The notes: generated by a model from the sequence alone, not told the origin. A stretch of 64,000 nucleotides of DNA from Cryphonectria parasitica EP155 (GCF_011745365.1 NW_024468912.1:3100001-3164000); one strand, 5' to 3'; shown: positions 21,980-33,736, counted from the first letter of the stretch. Numbers and translations: made by a program.

Positions 21980-24147
21980 TTAGTTCATGACCAAGACCTG
22001 TGCCTTGCAGACACCACGGGGCACAATGGAAACGCCAGAGTCGTCTCGGTAGCTGATGGAAGGGGTCACAACGAGGGCTACACGAATGTGCTTGTGCTGC
22101 AGGGACATGCCGTGCAGGTCGCTGTTCAGGGCTGTGTGCGAGTCGTGACTGAACTTGACAGCACACTCGTTCCAGGTGAAGGCGAAGGATAGGCGGCTGC
22201 TCATCATTTTGTTGGATATTTCAATACCAATATTGCAGAGAGAATGTAGACCTAGACTGGCGTCAGCGCCGACTTCGCTGTTGAGGAAGGGACCAGCAAT
22301 GTCCTTGAGGCGGTTAGCATTCTGGGCGGTCTTGAAGGAACGGAAGCGGGGCCACTCCTCGTCCTTGACAATGCCCTCGACGACCTGACGCAGCTCCTGG
22401 CGGGCGGCGCGGCGCTGCTCGAGGGGGTAGCCAATGTAGTCGATGATCGGACCGATCTTATTCAGCTGGACGTCGGTCTCCTCATCCCAGCCCAGCCAGA
22501 ACTTCCAGTGCAGCATCTCCTGCTCGACGTACTGCAGGAGCAGACGCGAGATAAAGTAACAGCGGTGGTCAGGCGAGTTCAGCATGAACAACGCGTGCTT
22601 AGCGGCGGCCTGCGGATCTTTGTGGCACGAGGCCACCTTGAGGATGTAGTTCCACAGCCTCGGGTTGGCTTTGGTGGCCTCCTCGACAGCACCAAGCGCG
22701 ATCTGCCTGCAGTGCTTGTCAGACCAGCCGAATGAGGCTGTGAACAGTCGGAAGAACAAGTCCTTCCAGATCTTTGTCTCAGGGTCAAAGTCAGAGTCAT
22801 CGTTGCGACGAATGACAAGAGCACTGGATTGGTGCTCGGAGCCGCGAGCCGAATGGCTGTGCGGGCGAGCCTGACCATGCGGACCATGGGTTGGGTACCC
22901 TGGTGCACCATAGCCATGATAGGGAGTCATGGGGCCGGCCGGGGGTGGCGGGCGGCCATAGTTGGGCATGAGACCACCATAGGATGCTATGGGCGGAGGG
23001 TAGGCACCATAGGGCCCGATTGCGCCAGGCGTAGGACCCATGGGGCCCATCGGTGGTGGCATGCCGTACTGTCCGTACCCAAGGGGTGGGTGACCCCCGT
23101 AGTTGTCCTGCTCCATGCGTGTCGATCTGGACAGAGGACGGGGCGGCTGCGCGGTGGCGGCATCGAACTCCACATTGAGTTTCTTCAAGTTGTTCAACAG
23201 AAACTCCTCGTCCTTGCCATCAAGTGTGGACGTGTATTTGGGGCGGGGAGGGCACGGGCTGTTACGAGCACCGATCTCAGACGTCGCCGAGTTGTAGATG
23301 TTGACATCAGGAGACGAGTCGTTCGCCTTGGTGGACTTGGATCCCTTGGACGCCTTGCTGCCGTCGCTGGGCTTCTTCTTGAGGTTCTAATACACACAAC
23401 GTGGTCAGTATGACGAATTGGGTGCCGGGCGGAGATTCGAAGCTCACGTCGATCTGGTCCTGCTGCTCCCTAATGCGGCGCTTCTGGTTGCTGATTTTCT
23501 CAGTCTTTTTCTCTATCTCCACCTTGCGCCTCTTTTCTGCGGTGGCGTAGCCCTGCTCCATGTCACGCATATCCTGCTCGAGCTTGCGAACGCGGTCCTG
23601 GCTGTTCTGAAGCTTGTTGCGCAGGCTGTTCATCTGAGCCTCGTGGGCAACACTTGAGGTGGTTCCCTCCTGGGAGCTGCGGTCGGTGAGCTCCTCAACC
23701 TTCCGCTCCAGCACGTGGCAGTGGTACATGGTCGTGACGAACTGCTGGGCGATGTTGCGAAGGTCGTTGTTCAGCAGGTCACCGAGGCTGGCAGGCATGC
23801 CAGGCTGGCGGCCAATGGCCTGACTGAGGGCCTGGACGCGAGCCTGACTGTCCTTGCAAATTTTGCGGATGTCCTGTCATGCTACCATTAAGATCTGTTG
23901 TTCGCGAGGCAGAATGGGTTCAGCGTATCGTGCGTGTACTCACATTGATGCAATCCTCAGGACCGTAGTTTCGCCCCTGCTTGCTGGTGGGAGTGGCAGC
24001 GCCAGACGGCTGCTGCGTGCCAGTCGAGTGCCGGGTAGAGAATGACTGCTCATCGGTGTCAGTCGAGTTGCTTGAGATCCTCGTCGACTGAGGTGGCGAG
24101 TACAGCATCACGCCACCGGCAGAGGAAGACTTCTTCGCGTAGCTCAT
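21980..24147 (-). CDS. Coiled-coil protein of unknown function
   Basis: Exons 24147-23944, 23873-23448 and 23386-21980, all phase 0, joining to 678 residues. I do not recognise a named family. Visible parts are: a Ser/Thr-rich N-terminus (MSYAKKSSSAGG), a helical segment ending DLRNIAQQFVTTMYHCHVLE, a charged coiled coil (residues about 115-210; LRNKLQNSQDRVRKLEQD and EKKTEKISNQKRRIREQQDQ), a Pro/Gly/Tyr-rich linker (about 295-380), and a C-terminal folded region (about 420-650) with FGWSDKHCRQIALGAVEEA, HKDPQAAAKHALFMLNSPDH and WKFWLGWDEETDVQLNKIGP. The conserved-looking, Trp-rich C-terminus suggests a real domain. The polypeptide has no signal peptide or transmembrane helix. A structural or scaffold role is a guess from architecture only. 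Confidence 0.85.
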
Positions 24148-25117
24148 AGTTGCTACTTGAAAACGCTCGGATGGGATGCTGCTGCGAGGTTTCTTGAAGA
24201 TCTTGCAACGAGGCCTGGGAGGATAGCGCCAAGAATTATGTGGATGGATTATGGCAGAAGTCTTTGGGAAACGTGAGCAGTATGCCAGAGATGTGATGTA
24301 AGGGAAATGGCTCTTTGGATGTGGATTTGTCTGAGTTTGTGGGGATGGGGATGAACTGATTTGTCAATGGGATGGTGAGCAAATTCAGGTCTGTTACTGT
24401 AGTGACAGCAGCAACAGCTGCAACAGCCTTGTGACACGACAGATGGGAGTAAACAGCTAGCTGCCTGATGTGAAAGATCGAATGGTCGATGCTTGATGGT
24501 GGTAAGATGAGGGTAGCTGGGTTTCAAATGAGCAAGTAGAGGTGGTCAGGATTGAGTGTTGAATTGGGATGCTCCAAGAAGGATTTCCAGACAGACACTG
24601 CTGCTGTTGCAGGGAGAAGGGTTGAGAGTTCAAAGCAAAAGGGAGAAAAGAGATCAGCAGGGACCAAGGGATTTTTGTCGACTGCAGGTGATTTATATCT
24701 GCACTGCTTGTAGGTGCCACTGTCCTATCGATCCTACTCGATAATGGCACAGTCGACAATGACTGTGAAGGGGATCGGGGTGAGCATGGCGTGGTTGGCA
24801 ACGTGCGTCACTGGAGTAAGTGAATTGAACTGAAGGAGACAGTAGGGGAAGGAAGTGGACAATGACAATTTTGCCTGGAGGATATGAGAATGGGCCCTGG
24901 GAAACCAGACGAAGTAGTGAGTCAGGCTGAACTGGTAATGCAGCGAAGCTCATCCAGTGCCTCTCCTTACAAAGTCAATGAAGCATATCAATATCCCTTG
25001 GGGCACTTGCACTGGCTGTGATCGATAAAGGAGAAGTTGACTCAAGGGCCCAAACAATTGTGTTGAGTCGAAGCCAATGTATGTCAGAAAATAAATGGTG
25101 ACTTGAAGCACAGGCGC
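24148..25117. other. Intergenic / 5' region of the coiled-coil gene
   Basis: 970 bp upstream of the minus-strand coiled-coil gene and downstream of the tentative small gene. No recognisable gene; probably promoter and UTR sequence. Confidence 0.45.
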
Positions 25118-25650
25118 TCATGGTGCCGTGGTGCTCTGCCGTCAAGAGGAGGAAAAGGTTGAGAATTCGCAATCGTACGTACCGGGGTCCACGGCAGTCT
25201 CGCCAACGACGACGACCTGTGTCATAATCAGCGTGTCTACCCCTTCACAGCATGAAGCCTCGATCACGGAAAGGAGTATTTACCGAAGCATGGTTGCTAT
25301 CGTAGGATACCCCACGGGAGTGTTGGTAGGCACCAGTTGCATACACTGCGCGCGCTGGATGGCATCGGCATGTGGCGCGATTTTGTACCCCTCAATTTGA
25401 AGACGAGCAGGATAGGAATCCGCAGCTCTGGATTCATATCAGCAGCAGAAGCAAGTGCCAGGACCCAACGTACGGAAGACACTCACAAAATATGGGCTGG
25501 CGCTTGATAGTCCATGTATTCGACCAAGCCCTGCTGAGATGTCTCCTGTGCGCAGTGATTGGTGCCTTTGCTCTGGGTGTTGAAAGGAAGCCGGTTGTAT
25601 GGGTACCTTGGATAGGCCACCGCAGCGTGCGGATTCGGATCGTGCGACAT
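25118..25650 (-). CDS. Tentative small spliced gene, unknown function
   Basis: A possible 119-residue protein from four phase-compatible exons: 25650-25487 (begins MSHDPNPHAAVAYPRYPYNR), 25427-25284 (AADSYPARLQIEGYKIAPHA onward), 25216-25183 and 25135-25118. The first intron is convincing: GTGAGT donor, GCTGAT branch-like sequence, CCAG acceptor, and the frame is kept across it. The second intron uses GTAAAT and ACACAG; the third GTACGT and GGCAG. Without splicing the second intron, the frame stops four bases into it. No domain, signal peptide or homologous motif is visible. It could be a lineage-specific gene or a spliced non-coding transcript upstream of the coiled-coil gene. Exons 3-4 are much less certain than exons 1-2. 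Confidence 0.35.
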
Positions 25651-28078
25651 GACGAGAACGGCAAGAATAGTGGGGGAATAATGATGACTTGACTGTTGGA
25701 TGTTGATACTGCCGTTACATGATGATGTTCCGAGCTCGACTCGTAAGGCCTTGTTAACGACACGGCGAGGTGGGCGTGTATCGCGTAGCTCAACGTGGGC
25801 CTGAGAGGATACAAATATGTGATGCAAGCCAAAAACCGCGACGGCACTATGAGGCGATGATCGTTGCAGATGTCTGAGCGGTCGCGATGCTGCGTGATGA
25901 CAAGACTGATGATGGAGAATTGAATTGTGTACAAGATACAGAAGGAAGTGAGAATAAGGATGGATGTTGAAGAGTAGGAAAGAGCGTGGAAAGGGTGGTA
26001 AAAAGTTAAAATTCGCAATGCCGAGCAGCCCCGGGATGTCCTCTGACTTGAGCTGGTATAAAAGCTTGCTCACAGCTCCATTCTCGATCCCCGTCCAAAT
26101 GCTGGATCGACGATGGGGTGAAAGCAAAGATGTCATAGAGCCTTGTCAATAGTGAGGGTACCAGTGCTGGTCCGGATGGGTAGTCCTCAAAGAGGCCATC
26201 TTCCCCCAGACACTCGGCCCATGTGTGGAAACCCAGAGACGTGGTTCCAGAGCACGACCTGGTTTGTCTAGTGGTCCAGGACCAAAGGCCTCAAAGAAAC
26301 AGGACAAGACTTGTTATGAGCAGGACCCAATAACACTTTCATAATGCTATTCATGAATAGACCATGAGAGTAGAGGGTAGGCTCCAAAGTGAGTGACACT
26401 CGCTATCCCTGATACAAGAAGAAGAGAGTAGGAGTCCTGATTGCTTTGAACTGGAGACAATATCCTCAGGCAGCAAGTCACTGTGATATCTAGGTTATCA
26501 GTCAACAGTCCGGTGAATATCAAAAGGGCTCACTCACAAAGTCCTACAGTATTCCAGGGCAAGACCAGCACTGAATAACACCTCTGCTAGCACCAAGCCT
26601 AATCTGTTGGTGGCCAGCTCCCTTTGGTGGTAGCACTACAGCACCACTGTAGATCGCAATAGAGAGGTATATGCATGGCTTGATGTAGTCAGCCCGGAAG
26701 ATATGGGCAAGACAACCAGGGGATAGACAGCAAGGACCAGCAGTCAGAGAAGAGCCGATTCTCTTATACTGCCGCATGACATAGGCTCAAGGGACAGCAA
26801 TTGCCTGAAGAAAGCAGAAACGGGATGGAAGATGAGAGTCTGGTAGAGTGTTGACTCTCGCAATGAGACGACGAAAAAATGGCAAGAGAGCATAAGAACC
26901 CATCACTTAATGCTGGCGGACACAAGCCTTGCCCGTTGTTCGTGCCTGCCTCAGCCATCTGAGCCTGAAGCTTGCGCGATGATAGAGCGAAGGGTAGTCA
27001 CAACCTGGACTTGATGACTGACCCATCCCTACAAGGTAGAAAAAGATGACGACTAGACAAAAGAGAAAGAAAAAGAAAGTCTTAGATAGCTGACTGACCA
27101 AGAGTGACATTACCAAAGGGGTGTAACACAGCACGGTCTAACAACACGAATCCACGAGGCGAGCAAGAGGTCGCAAGGGTTTGAGTTGTTCGTGCATGGA
27201 GGGACACCCGGCTGCGAAAGGCATCAAAGACGAGGAAGAGGACCTGGTTGTAGCGATGGCTTGGCCCGGACCAAGATGCCAGACGCGTGTGGACTCACAC
27301 AGCACAGGATACTACTCATGTAAATGGAGTCATGGAAGAAGACTCGAAAGCCTGTGGAGGGCAACGGTGAAAAGATCCCACAAAAGGACAGTGATGATAA
27401 CGAGCCAGGGAGCATATCAGAGGTGATCTAGACATCCTTTCTCAAGGGCGCAATATTCGATCAATGGAGAAGCTGTGCTCGTGTGGGTCAGAGAGAAGGA
27501 CCCCTTCCAAGAGGACCGTAGAAGGCCAAGGCACGATTCACTGTACTAACAAGGCAGAAGAAATGCGTATCACAAGAATTGTAACCACCGTTCAGGGAAC
27601 ACCGGGTTCTATTGCAAAGGATCTAGAAAAGGATGCCCATCGACGTCGTCCGCGAAGTGGGTCGACCAGGCTGAAATGTCAACATGAGAGGTGAGGTGCC
27701 CTAAGTACAATCATCAGCAGCTCGTCGTGGCAGAAACCCCATCTCCTCCTTAGACGCTGTCTGCTTGGTCTGTCCCAGGAAAGAACATAGATGGGGGAGA
27801 CGAGATGAACGTTGACGTGCCAGACACCGGGGCGGAAATTAATGAAGAAAAGAAGAAGAAGCAAAAAACTATGAGAATCAGCGGGACCATTCTTCGTATT
27901 TCGCGTTACCAGTCCAGTTGAAGGTGATCTGTAACTTTTCCCCCGTCAGTTGGGTGTTTCAAATTCGGGATAGAACCAGCCTTTGCCGTTCGAATTGCCG
28001 TGATTTTCTGTTTCTTTTAGGGGGGTTTTCTTGTGTCGGCAGGATTCACCAAGATTAATCATAGTGTCGTTATCGGAT

Positions 28079-28118
28079 GGTTTGCGAAGAGCGGTGACAC
28101 TGCTGTAATTGGCAAACC
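28079..28118. repeat. Nested inverted repeat (hairpin)
   Basis: GGTTTGC (28079-28085) pairs with GCAAACC (28112-28118), and inside it AGCGGTG (28090-28096) pairs with CACTGCT (28098-28104). It sits 141-180 nt downstream of the RBM39-like stop codon, on that gene's 3' side. Confidence 0.6.
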
Positions 28119-28197
28119 GCTCGTGACGCGGAATGCAGCCAAGAATGCAAAGGTATCTTGCAGTCATCAGTACCGCGTCAAGTCCGAAAGTCGCTGT

Positions 28198-28224
28198 GCT
28201 TTCTCTTACCGGTAGTGAGAAAGC
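28198..28224. repeat. Perfect 8-bp stem hairpin in the RBM39-like 3' UTR
   Basis: GCTTTCTC and GAGAAAGC flank an 11-nt loop centred on ACCGGT. It begins 35 nt downstream of the RBM39-like stop codon and would form in that mRNA. Confidence 0.6.
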
Positions 28225-28258
28225 CTAGAGTGCAAGTTGGACGGATCCGAATTAGCGA

Positions 28259-30280
28259 CTAGAAAGCCTTGGAATTTGCTCGGAAGAGACTGGCGTAGAC
28301 TGCGTCGACAACAGGCGCCGCAGTGATCATCCTGCCGCCAAAGTAGCGGCCATTCAGGCCCTTGATGGCGTTCTCGCCTCCAGAAACCTTGTCGAACTTG
28401 AGGTAGATGTCGCCTTTCGAGTTGGGGTCGACCGATATGTGGACAACATGGCCGTATTTGGCCTCGGCCTCGTCGCGCACATCGTCCTCGAGCTCCTTGA
28501 CCCAGTTATCTCCCTCTTCCCTGTCAGGCCGTTAGCAATCGGACTTTAGAACCTTGTAAGAAAGAAGAGAAAAGGGGGGGGGGGGACCTACTCATCCGGG
28601 TCAAACATGTTGTGCAAGACAACGCAGCGGCTCGCCATGTTGTTAGTGACGGGGAGTGGTTTGGGTTGCTCTGTCTTGGGCTTCAAAATCTGTCGCTCAG
28701 TATTCGCGCTCGGAGGCTCATCAGTTCTTGCAAGCTTCCTCATGAGGGCATCTCGGCTGTAGTTGTTAAAGTTGACGCCAGCCACGTCAGTGTCGTCGAG
28801 AGCGCTCGCGCCGCCACCCTTGTCGTTGTCACGGGCACCGGCCCGATCGAAGTTGGAATTTGGAGCACCGCGCCCACCGGCGCCCGAGAAGGCGGATCCC
28901 TGGTACTGTTGGTTTTGGCCCTGGAATCTCTGCAGGAGGTTGGCAGTGGATTCAGGGGTGAACTTATCGTTACCAAGGCCGACGCGGATAGGACGACCTG
29001 CGAGATCAAATCCGTTCATCTTCTCGAGGGCTTCGCGAGCCTGGCCTGCATCTCTGAACCTGTGCTCATGTGTAAGTAAGTAGTAGCCACGGCAGGTTGT
29101 GAGAGAGAAAGGTGGGAAGAATTTTTTTGGGGGGGGGGGGGGGGGTGTATACTAACTGCACAAATCCATAGCCACGGCTGCGGCCCGTATCGTCCTTCTG
29201 CAGCTGGACAAATTCAAGCTCGCCAAAAGGCTCAAAGACGTTCTGAAGATCCTGCTCAGTGATACTGAAGTGGATATTGCCAACATACAGACGATGGAAG
29301 GGAATCGAGTTAGGATGGCCTCCAGAGGCACCAGATTCGCGAACCTGGCGGTTCTTCTCAGCTTCGGTAAGCTGGACAATAACGGGGATACCTAGGAGCT
29401 TTTGGCCAGTAAGCTGAAGAGCAGCAGCGACTGTCTCCTCGTTCTTAAATTCGACGTAGCCAACACTATTGATGATAACGATGATCTTGTCAGCACTTGA
29501 TGTGTTGAAGTTTGAAACAAAGGGACAGATAATACACACCCCTTGGACCGATTGCTGACACGATCCTTGACGATCTGGGCCTCCGACACAGGGCCGACCT
29601 TCTCGAAGAACTCCTTAAGTTCCTTAGTCCTTAGCCGCGCAGCGAGCTGCTGGACGAACACAGTCCGGCGGTCCCTCTCGTCCTCGGTGAGCTGGGCGGG
29701 CGTAGGCTCCTCGCGATCTCTGTCAGCGCGCGGCGTACGACCACCACGGCGTGGCGCATCACGATCATCATCTCTACGGTCCCTGCGATCGCGATAGTCA
29801 CGGCGATCGTCACGCGGCCGGTAGTACCTCCCGCCCGGCGATCTAGAGCGCGAGCGGGCCACCACCACCGCCGCCGCCGCCGCCGCCGCGGCCCCGACCG
29901 CTGCGATAGTAATCGCCATCCCTGTTGCTGCGGCGCGAGTGTCGGTCTTCACGGCTCCTGCTGCGACGCCTGCTGCTTCTGTGGCTACCTGCGTCGCTAC
30001 GCGGCGTGCGCTCCGACTCGGGGGTGCCGCGGCGGCTTGAGTAGCGGTCACGGCTGCGGTCGCGGTCGCGGTCGCGATCTCGGCGCTTGCGATCTCGGCT
30101 GCGATCCCTGTCACGCTCGCGGCTCTTGTCGTTGGTTGAGTCGTCTTTACCGTTGGCATGATGATGGTTATTATCGTCGACATCTGCGGTGGTGCCCGGC
30201 TGCGCAGGGGGTGCGTCCTCCATCTTCTCATCCTGCTTGGCAGTGGCGTCGAGCAGTGCCTCGACATCGTAAAAAGCCAT
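28259..30280 (-). CDS. RBM39/Rsd1-like (CC1-type) splicing factor, with apparent frameshift
   Basis: RNA-binding splicing factor of the RBM39/CAPER family: an N-terminal RS/RD-rich domain, two central RRMs, and a C-terminal U2AF-homology-type RRM. Exons 30280-29540, 29465-29157, 29059-28592 and 28520-28259. RRM1 contains [20 protein letters not shown] and, across the first intron, KGVGYVEFK. RRM2 contains [17 protein letters not shown] and RGYGFVQF. The C-terminal RRM contains [11 protein letters not shown] and GDIYLKFD. Within exon 1 the frame from [10 protein letters not shown] runs into a Gly tract (GGC/GGT repeat, 29861-29890) and stops at 29845-29843, while the RRM frame is open from [13 protein letters not shown] just beyond. 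A one-base shift in the repeat is needed to join them, and no intron resolves it. This is an assembly error, a slippage mutation, or a true break. Introns 2 and 3 carry long poly-C runs. Confidence 0.9.
29129..29145. repeat. 17-bp G/C homopolymer in RBM39-like intron 2
   Basis: 17 consecutive G on the plus strand, read as C17 in the pre-mRNA, starting 12 nt after the intron's 5' splice site. A second C12 run (28574-28585) begins 6 nt into intron 3. Confidence 0.85.
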
Positions 30281-30957
30281 CTTGAAGATACTCTAGAAGA
30301 AAGTATGCAGTCCACAGACAATCTGAAGGGAACACAGCGATGCAGAGTCGATGATGGCGGCGTGGGTGCTTTGCAAGGAAGGTTGGGTGCTGTGGACTGC
30401 CAAGTGTTAGGGGAAGAAAAGACCACAGCAGTGGGGGCCGACAAGATTTCACCATGCCATCGACCAGGTGGTCCGTGCGGGACAGAACTAGTGCTTAAAC
30501 CCTGTCCCAGGCTGATGGGAGACTGGAATCTCATCACTGCACTGGTGCCACAATAGCGAGGGGCACAGTCTCAAATGCATTTCAAAAGACTTGCAAAAAT
30601 GCGATTATTCCTTTTTCTTGTTTCTCTTCCATGTCTTCTTATTCTCTTGACTGCATTGATTAAAGATTACTATTCGAAGCCCGTCTGTATTGCAGAAACC
30701 CGTGAGCATTTCCAGATCTTCTGCAGCGCTGGTACCATGCATGACACAGCCTAATTGCTGTGTTCTGTACGATCGAGAAAGGGGGCGCCCTCACTGAGAC
30801 AAACCCACCGTCTTTTTCCTCCTGATAGGATGTCCAACCCGGACTGGCCTTTCGAAAAAGTATATACAACGAAATGAATTGGGACGTCCGCCCATGCAGA
30901 TTTATCTATCTGTTACAGGTCATGGCTGCAGCTGCGGAGCACCGCCGGCCTTGATTC
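30281..30957. other. Intergenic region
   Basis: 677 bp between the 5' end of the RBM39-like gene and the 3' end of SCS7 (same strand). No gene seen. Confidence 0.5.
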
Positions 30958-32179
30958 TCACTTGGTCTTCATGACTGAGGGCTGCTTGATCTCTGTGCCA
31001 AAAACCATGTCCCAGAACTTGCTGGTGACACCGAAGCCGTTCTCATAGTCGAGGAAGTGGTGCTCGAGATGATACTTCTTGAGCTGCTTGTACCACAGCG
31101 GCAGATTCTGGTGATGCAGGAAGTAGTGTGTCATGTCGTAGCAGGTGTAGCCAAAGATACCGCCAGCATAGACGGCCACGGCGATATGCCAGTCCCAGTA
31201 GAAGACGGCGAGCGCGAGATGGTAGAAAGGGAAGGCCAGGACGAGGAAGAGCGTGGGCGGCATCACAAGACGGTACTTGTCCATGGGCAGGTAGTGGTGG
31301 ACGCCGTGCAGCGTGAAGTGCAGAGTGATGCCGACGCGGTTGTCAGGTAAGTAGCTGTTGTGAGCTGGTGGTCAGCAATGTGGCCCCACCGGAAGTGCCG
31401 GAGAGAAAAAGAGAGGGGACTCACTAGTCGAGGTGGAACACAAATCGGTGGAGCAGGTACTCCGTGAGCGTCCAGAGGAAAATGCCCAGCAGGGAGTACA
31501 GAAACTGCGAGAAGTGGTTCTCGAAGCCCTGAGAGGCGAGGTATTGACCGTAGGCGATGACGGGCCACCACAAGGTCGGTATGATCCACCAAGGGGTCTT
31601 GCTCAGGGGCTCCAGGAAGTTGCCAAAGAAAGGCGCAGACTCGCCGCCCTTGTAGTGTCTCGGTCGATGAATCTGGTCGAGGTAGAACTCCTTGCTGAAG
31701 CCACCAAACCAGACCTGAGGGAAGAGCGGCTTGTTGAGGTCGAGGAACTTGTGCTTCTTGAAATCTTCAGAAGGATCTGTCTCCTTGTTCAGGTCTGACG
31801 CGCACGACATGCCCGTTCTTGGGTGGACCCAGTTGCCGTCGCCGTTGGCAGTGCCGTTGCCATTGACACCATTCGCAGACCCATTTGCATGTCCATTCGC
31901 AGACCCGTTCAAAGATTTTTCTGGGACGACGAAGCCGACGAGCGACTCCTCGAGTATCTCGTATGCCGATTCGGAGTGCGTGTGGGAGTCCTCGTCCTTC
32001 AAGATCTTTGTGACGTCCTTGCCTGCGTACTCGAGAACAAGCTCGGGACCGCCGGGATGGGCTTCGACGAAGTCGGTGATGTCGTAGACATTGTCGCCCA
32101 GGGTGACATAGCAGTCCTTGTCCGAATTATGCGACGCAACCTCGGCAAGCGTAAAGGTGGGTAGTGTGCGTGAAGGCAT
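30958..32179 (-). CDS. SCS7: Sphingolipid/fatty-acid alpha-hydroxylase (cytochrome b5 fusion)
   Basis: ER membrane enzyme that 2-hydroxylates the very-long-chain fatty acid of ceramide. Exon 1 is 32179-31425, intron 31424-31355, exon 2 31354-30958; 383 residues, the same size as yeast Scs7. The N-terminal cytochrome b5 domain shows DFVEAHPGGPELV (first heme His) and DEDSHTHSESAYEIL (second heme His region). A linker of Asn-Gly/Ala repeats (about residues 93-117) follows. The membrane hydroxylase domain has the di-iron His clusters HRFVFH, HGVHH, HYFLHH and HLEHH, set among hydrophobic helices (for example WWIIPTLWWPVIAYGQYL and FLYSLLGIFLWTLTEYLL). The splice joins FHLD to YYLPDNRVGI, the usual sequence at this point. 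No oddities except the repeat linker. Confidence 0.96.
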
Positions 32180-33736
32180 CTTGTTAAAATACGACTAGAA
32201 AGAAAGGGAAGGAAAGAACAAAACGGCACGGTCGTCTCGAGGATCTCAGGAGACTCTCGAAGATTCTCGAGGTGGTCTTTTTGGTTTTTAGGTCAAGGAA
32301 GAGTAGACGAAAAGTTGTAGTCGATCGGAAACCACGCCACACCGCGCCACGTCGCAAAGCTAGGGGGGGGGGGGGGAAGTTAAGGGCGATAGGCACAGAA
32401 GCGGGTCTAAGTATTGATGAGACTACCGCCAACAGTGGATTCGCAAGAAAGACGGAAACGGACGAAGTATTCAACAACGGCAATACAAGGCGATGAAATC
32501 TGATGAAAACACCACAGGGTAAAGAAGTGTCAAAACTTTAGGAGAAGGGAAATAATTGAAATTTGGTACGAAGGTGGAAGGGTGATTTAAAGGGCTGGTG
32601 TCTAAGGTTGAGTGCTGCAGATCTTTAGGTGCGCGCGGAATAAGGGGCCCTAGCAGAATCCCGTGAAATTTGAGACGCTGCGGGATGATTGAAGCTGACA
32701 AGGCCTGGTCAGCCAATGTACACAGTCACAGCTCAATTGCCCGCCCAAGAAGAGAGGCAAAATTATGGATTCCGATTCTCAATGGCCCCAGGACCGCCTA
32801 ACTGGGTCGAATGATCAGTGGCACCACCTATCTGCTTCTAGAGGTAGGTTTTGGTTAGGAGAACTGAGGGTCCTCAGCGGTAGGTGCATTGGTAAATTGG
32901 TACCATAATACACCAAGTGACTAGGCTGGCTTGGCTCTTTCTGTCCTGCAGCCGGAACCCTCGCAGCCGGGTGGTGTGACCCCCCTCAGTTTCGACTCTG
33001 GAAATGCTCGCCACCCTCATCTTGCATGTGCTGATTCTTGTATTTGAGACAAGGCACCACCATTCCACTCAGCACTCGCAGGATTGATTCCTTGTTTCTT
33101 TCTTATTTTCTTGCTTTTTGTTTTCTCTTCTTTTCAGATCTGCAGCTGGTAGAATGATTGACCTAAATAATCATGCATACGCTGAATATGCAGTGATCAA
33201 GCATTATGGTAAAGCAAGCCGTTTCTGCACGTAATCTGATGGATATCCACTTATTGAGCGTGTAACGGTCAAAAAGGGAGGGAGATGATTACAGAGGACG
33301 ACTTCGCCTGAGAGGCTTTTGAGAAACATTCTAATGCGTCTATGTACGAAACGAAAGAAAGAACTAATTTCTTTGGCTTCTTCAACCCTTTTTCACATGT
33401 TTTCTTCAGGATAGTACAGGGTTTTTTGGGTGGCTGCTAAGTCGCGCTTGAATTCTGGTTGAGATGACCGAATCGGGCATTCAGGGTGATAGCGCTGTAG
33501 CGGAAGCTGCTTGTCACATCGCTGCCCCTCGGCGTGGATACACGCAAACAAGCTGAGCTTGGCAAGCCGACGTCACAGCCTGTCACGGCCTGGAAACTTC
33601 CACTTCTGTAGCAAACGTTCTACACGTAATCCTCTGTTTTCCTTCTTCTATGCCTCAATTCAAGTCGATATCCTACTTTTGACCAAAATCGAGTCCTCCA
33701 ATTCCCTCCCTCCCCTGCAAGAGCACCGAACAAGTC
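32180..33736. other. Divergent promoter region SCS7 / het-c
   Basis: 1.56 kb between divergent starts. Contains a 14-G run (32363-32376) about 185 bp upstream of SCS7. No coding sequence recognised. Confidence 0.5.

Larger units (their letters stand above)
25651..28258. other. Gene-poor intergenic region
   Basis: 2.6 kb without a recognisable gene. The right end contains the 3' UTR of the RBM39-like gene, including two strong inverted repeats listed separately. The open frame upstream of 25650 on the minus strand (to 26136) looks like untranslated AT-rich sequence. Confidence 0.45.

Noticed and set aside
25651..26136. 162-codon N-terminal extension of the tentative small gene
   Set aside because: His/Ser/Leu-rich text typical of translated UTR; the frame is open but has no coding features, so the Met at 25650 was used.
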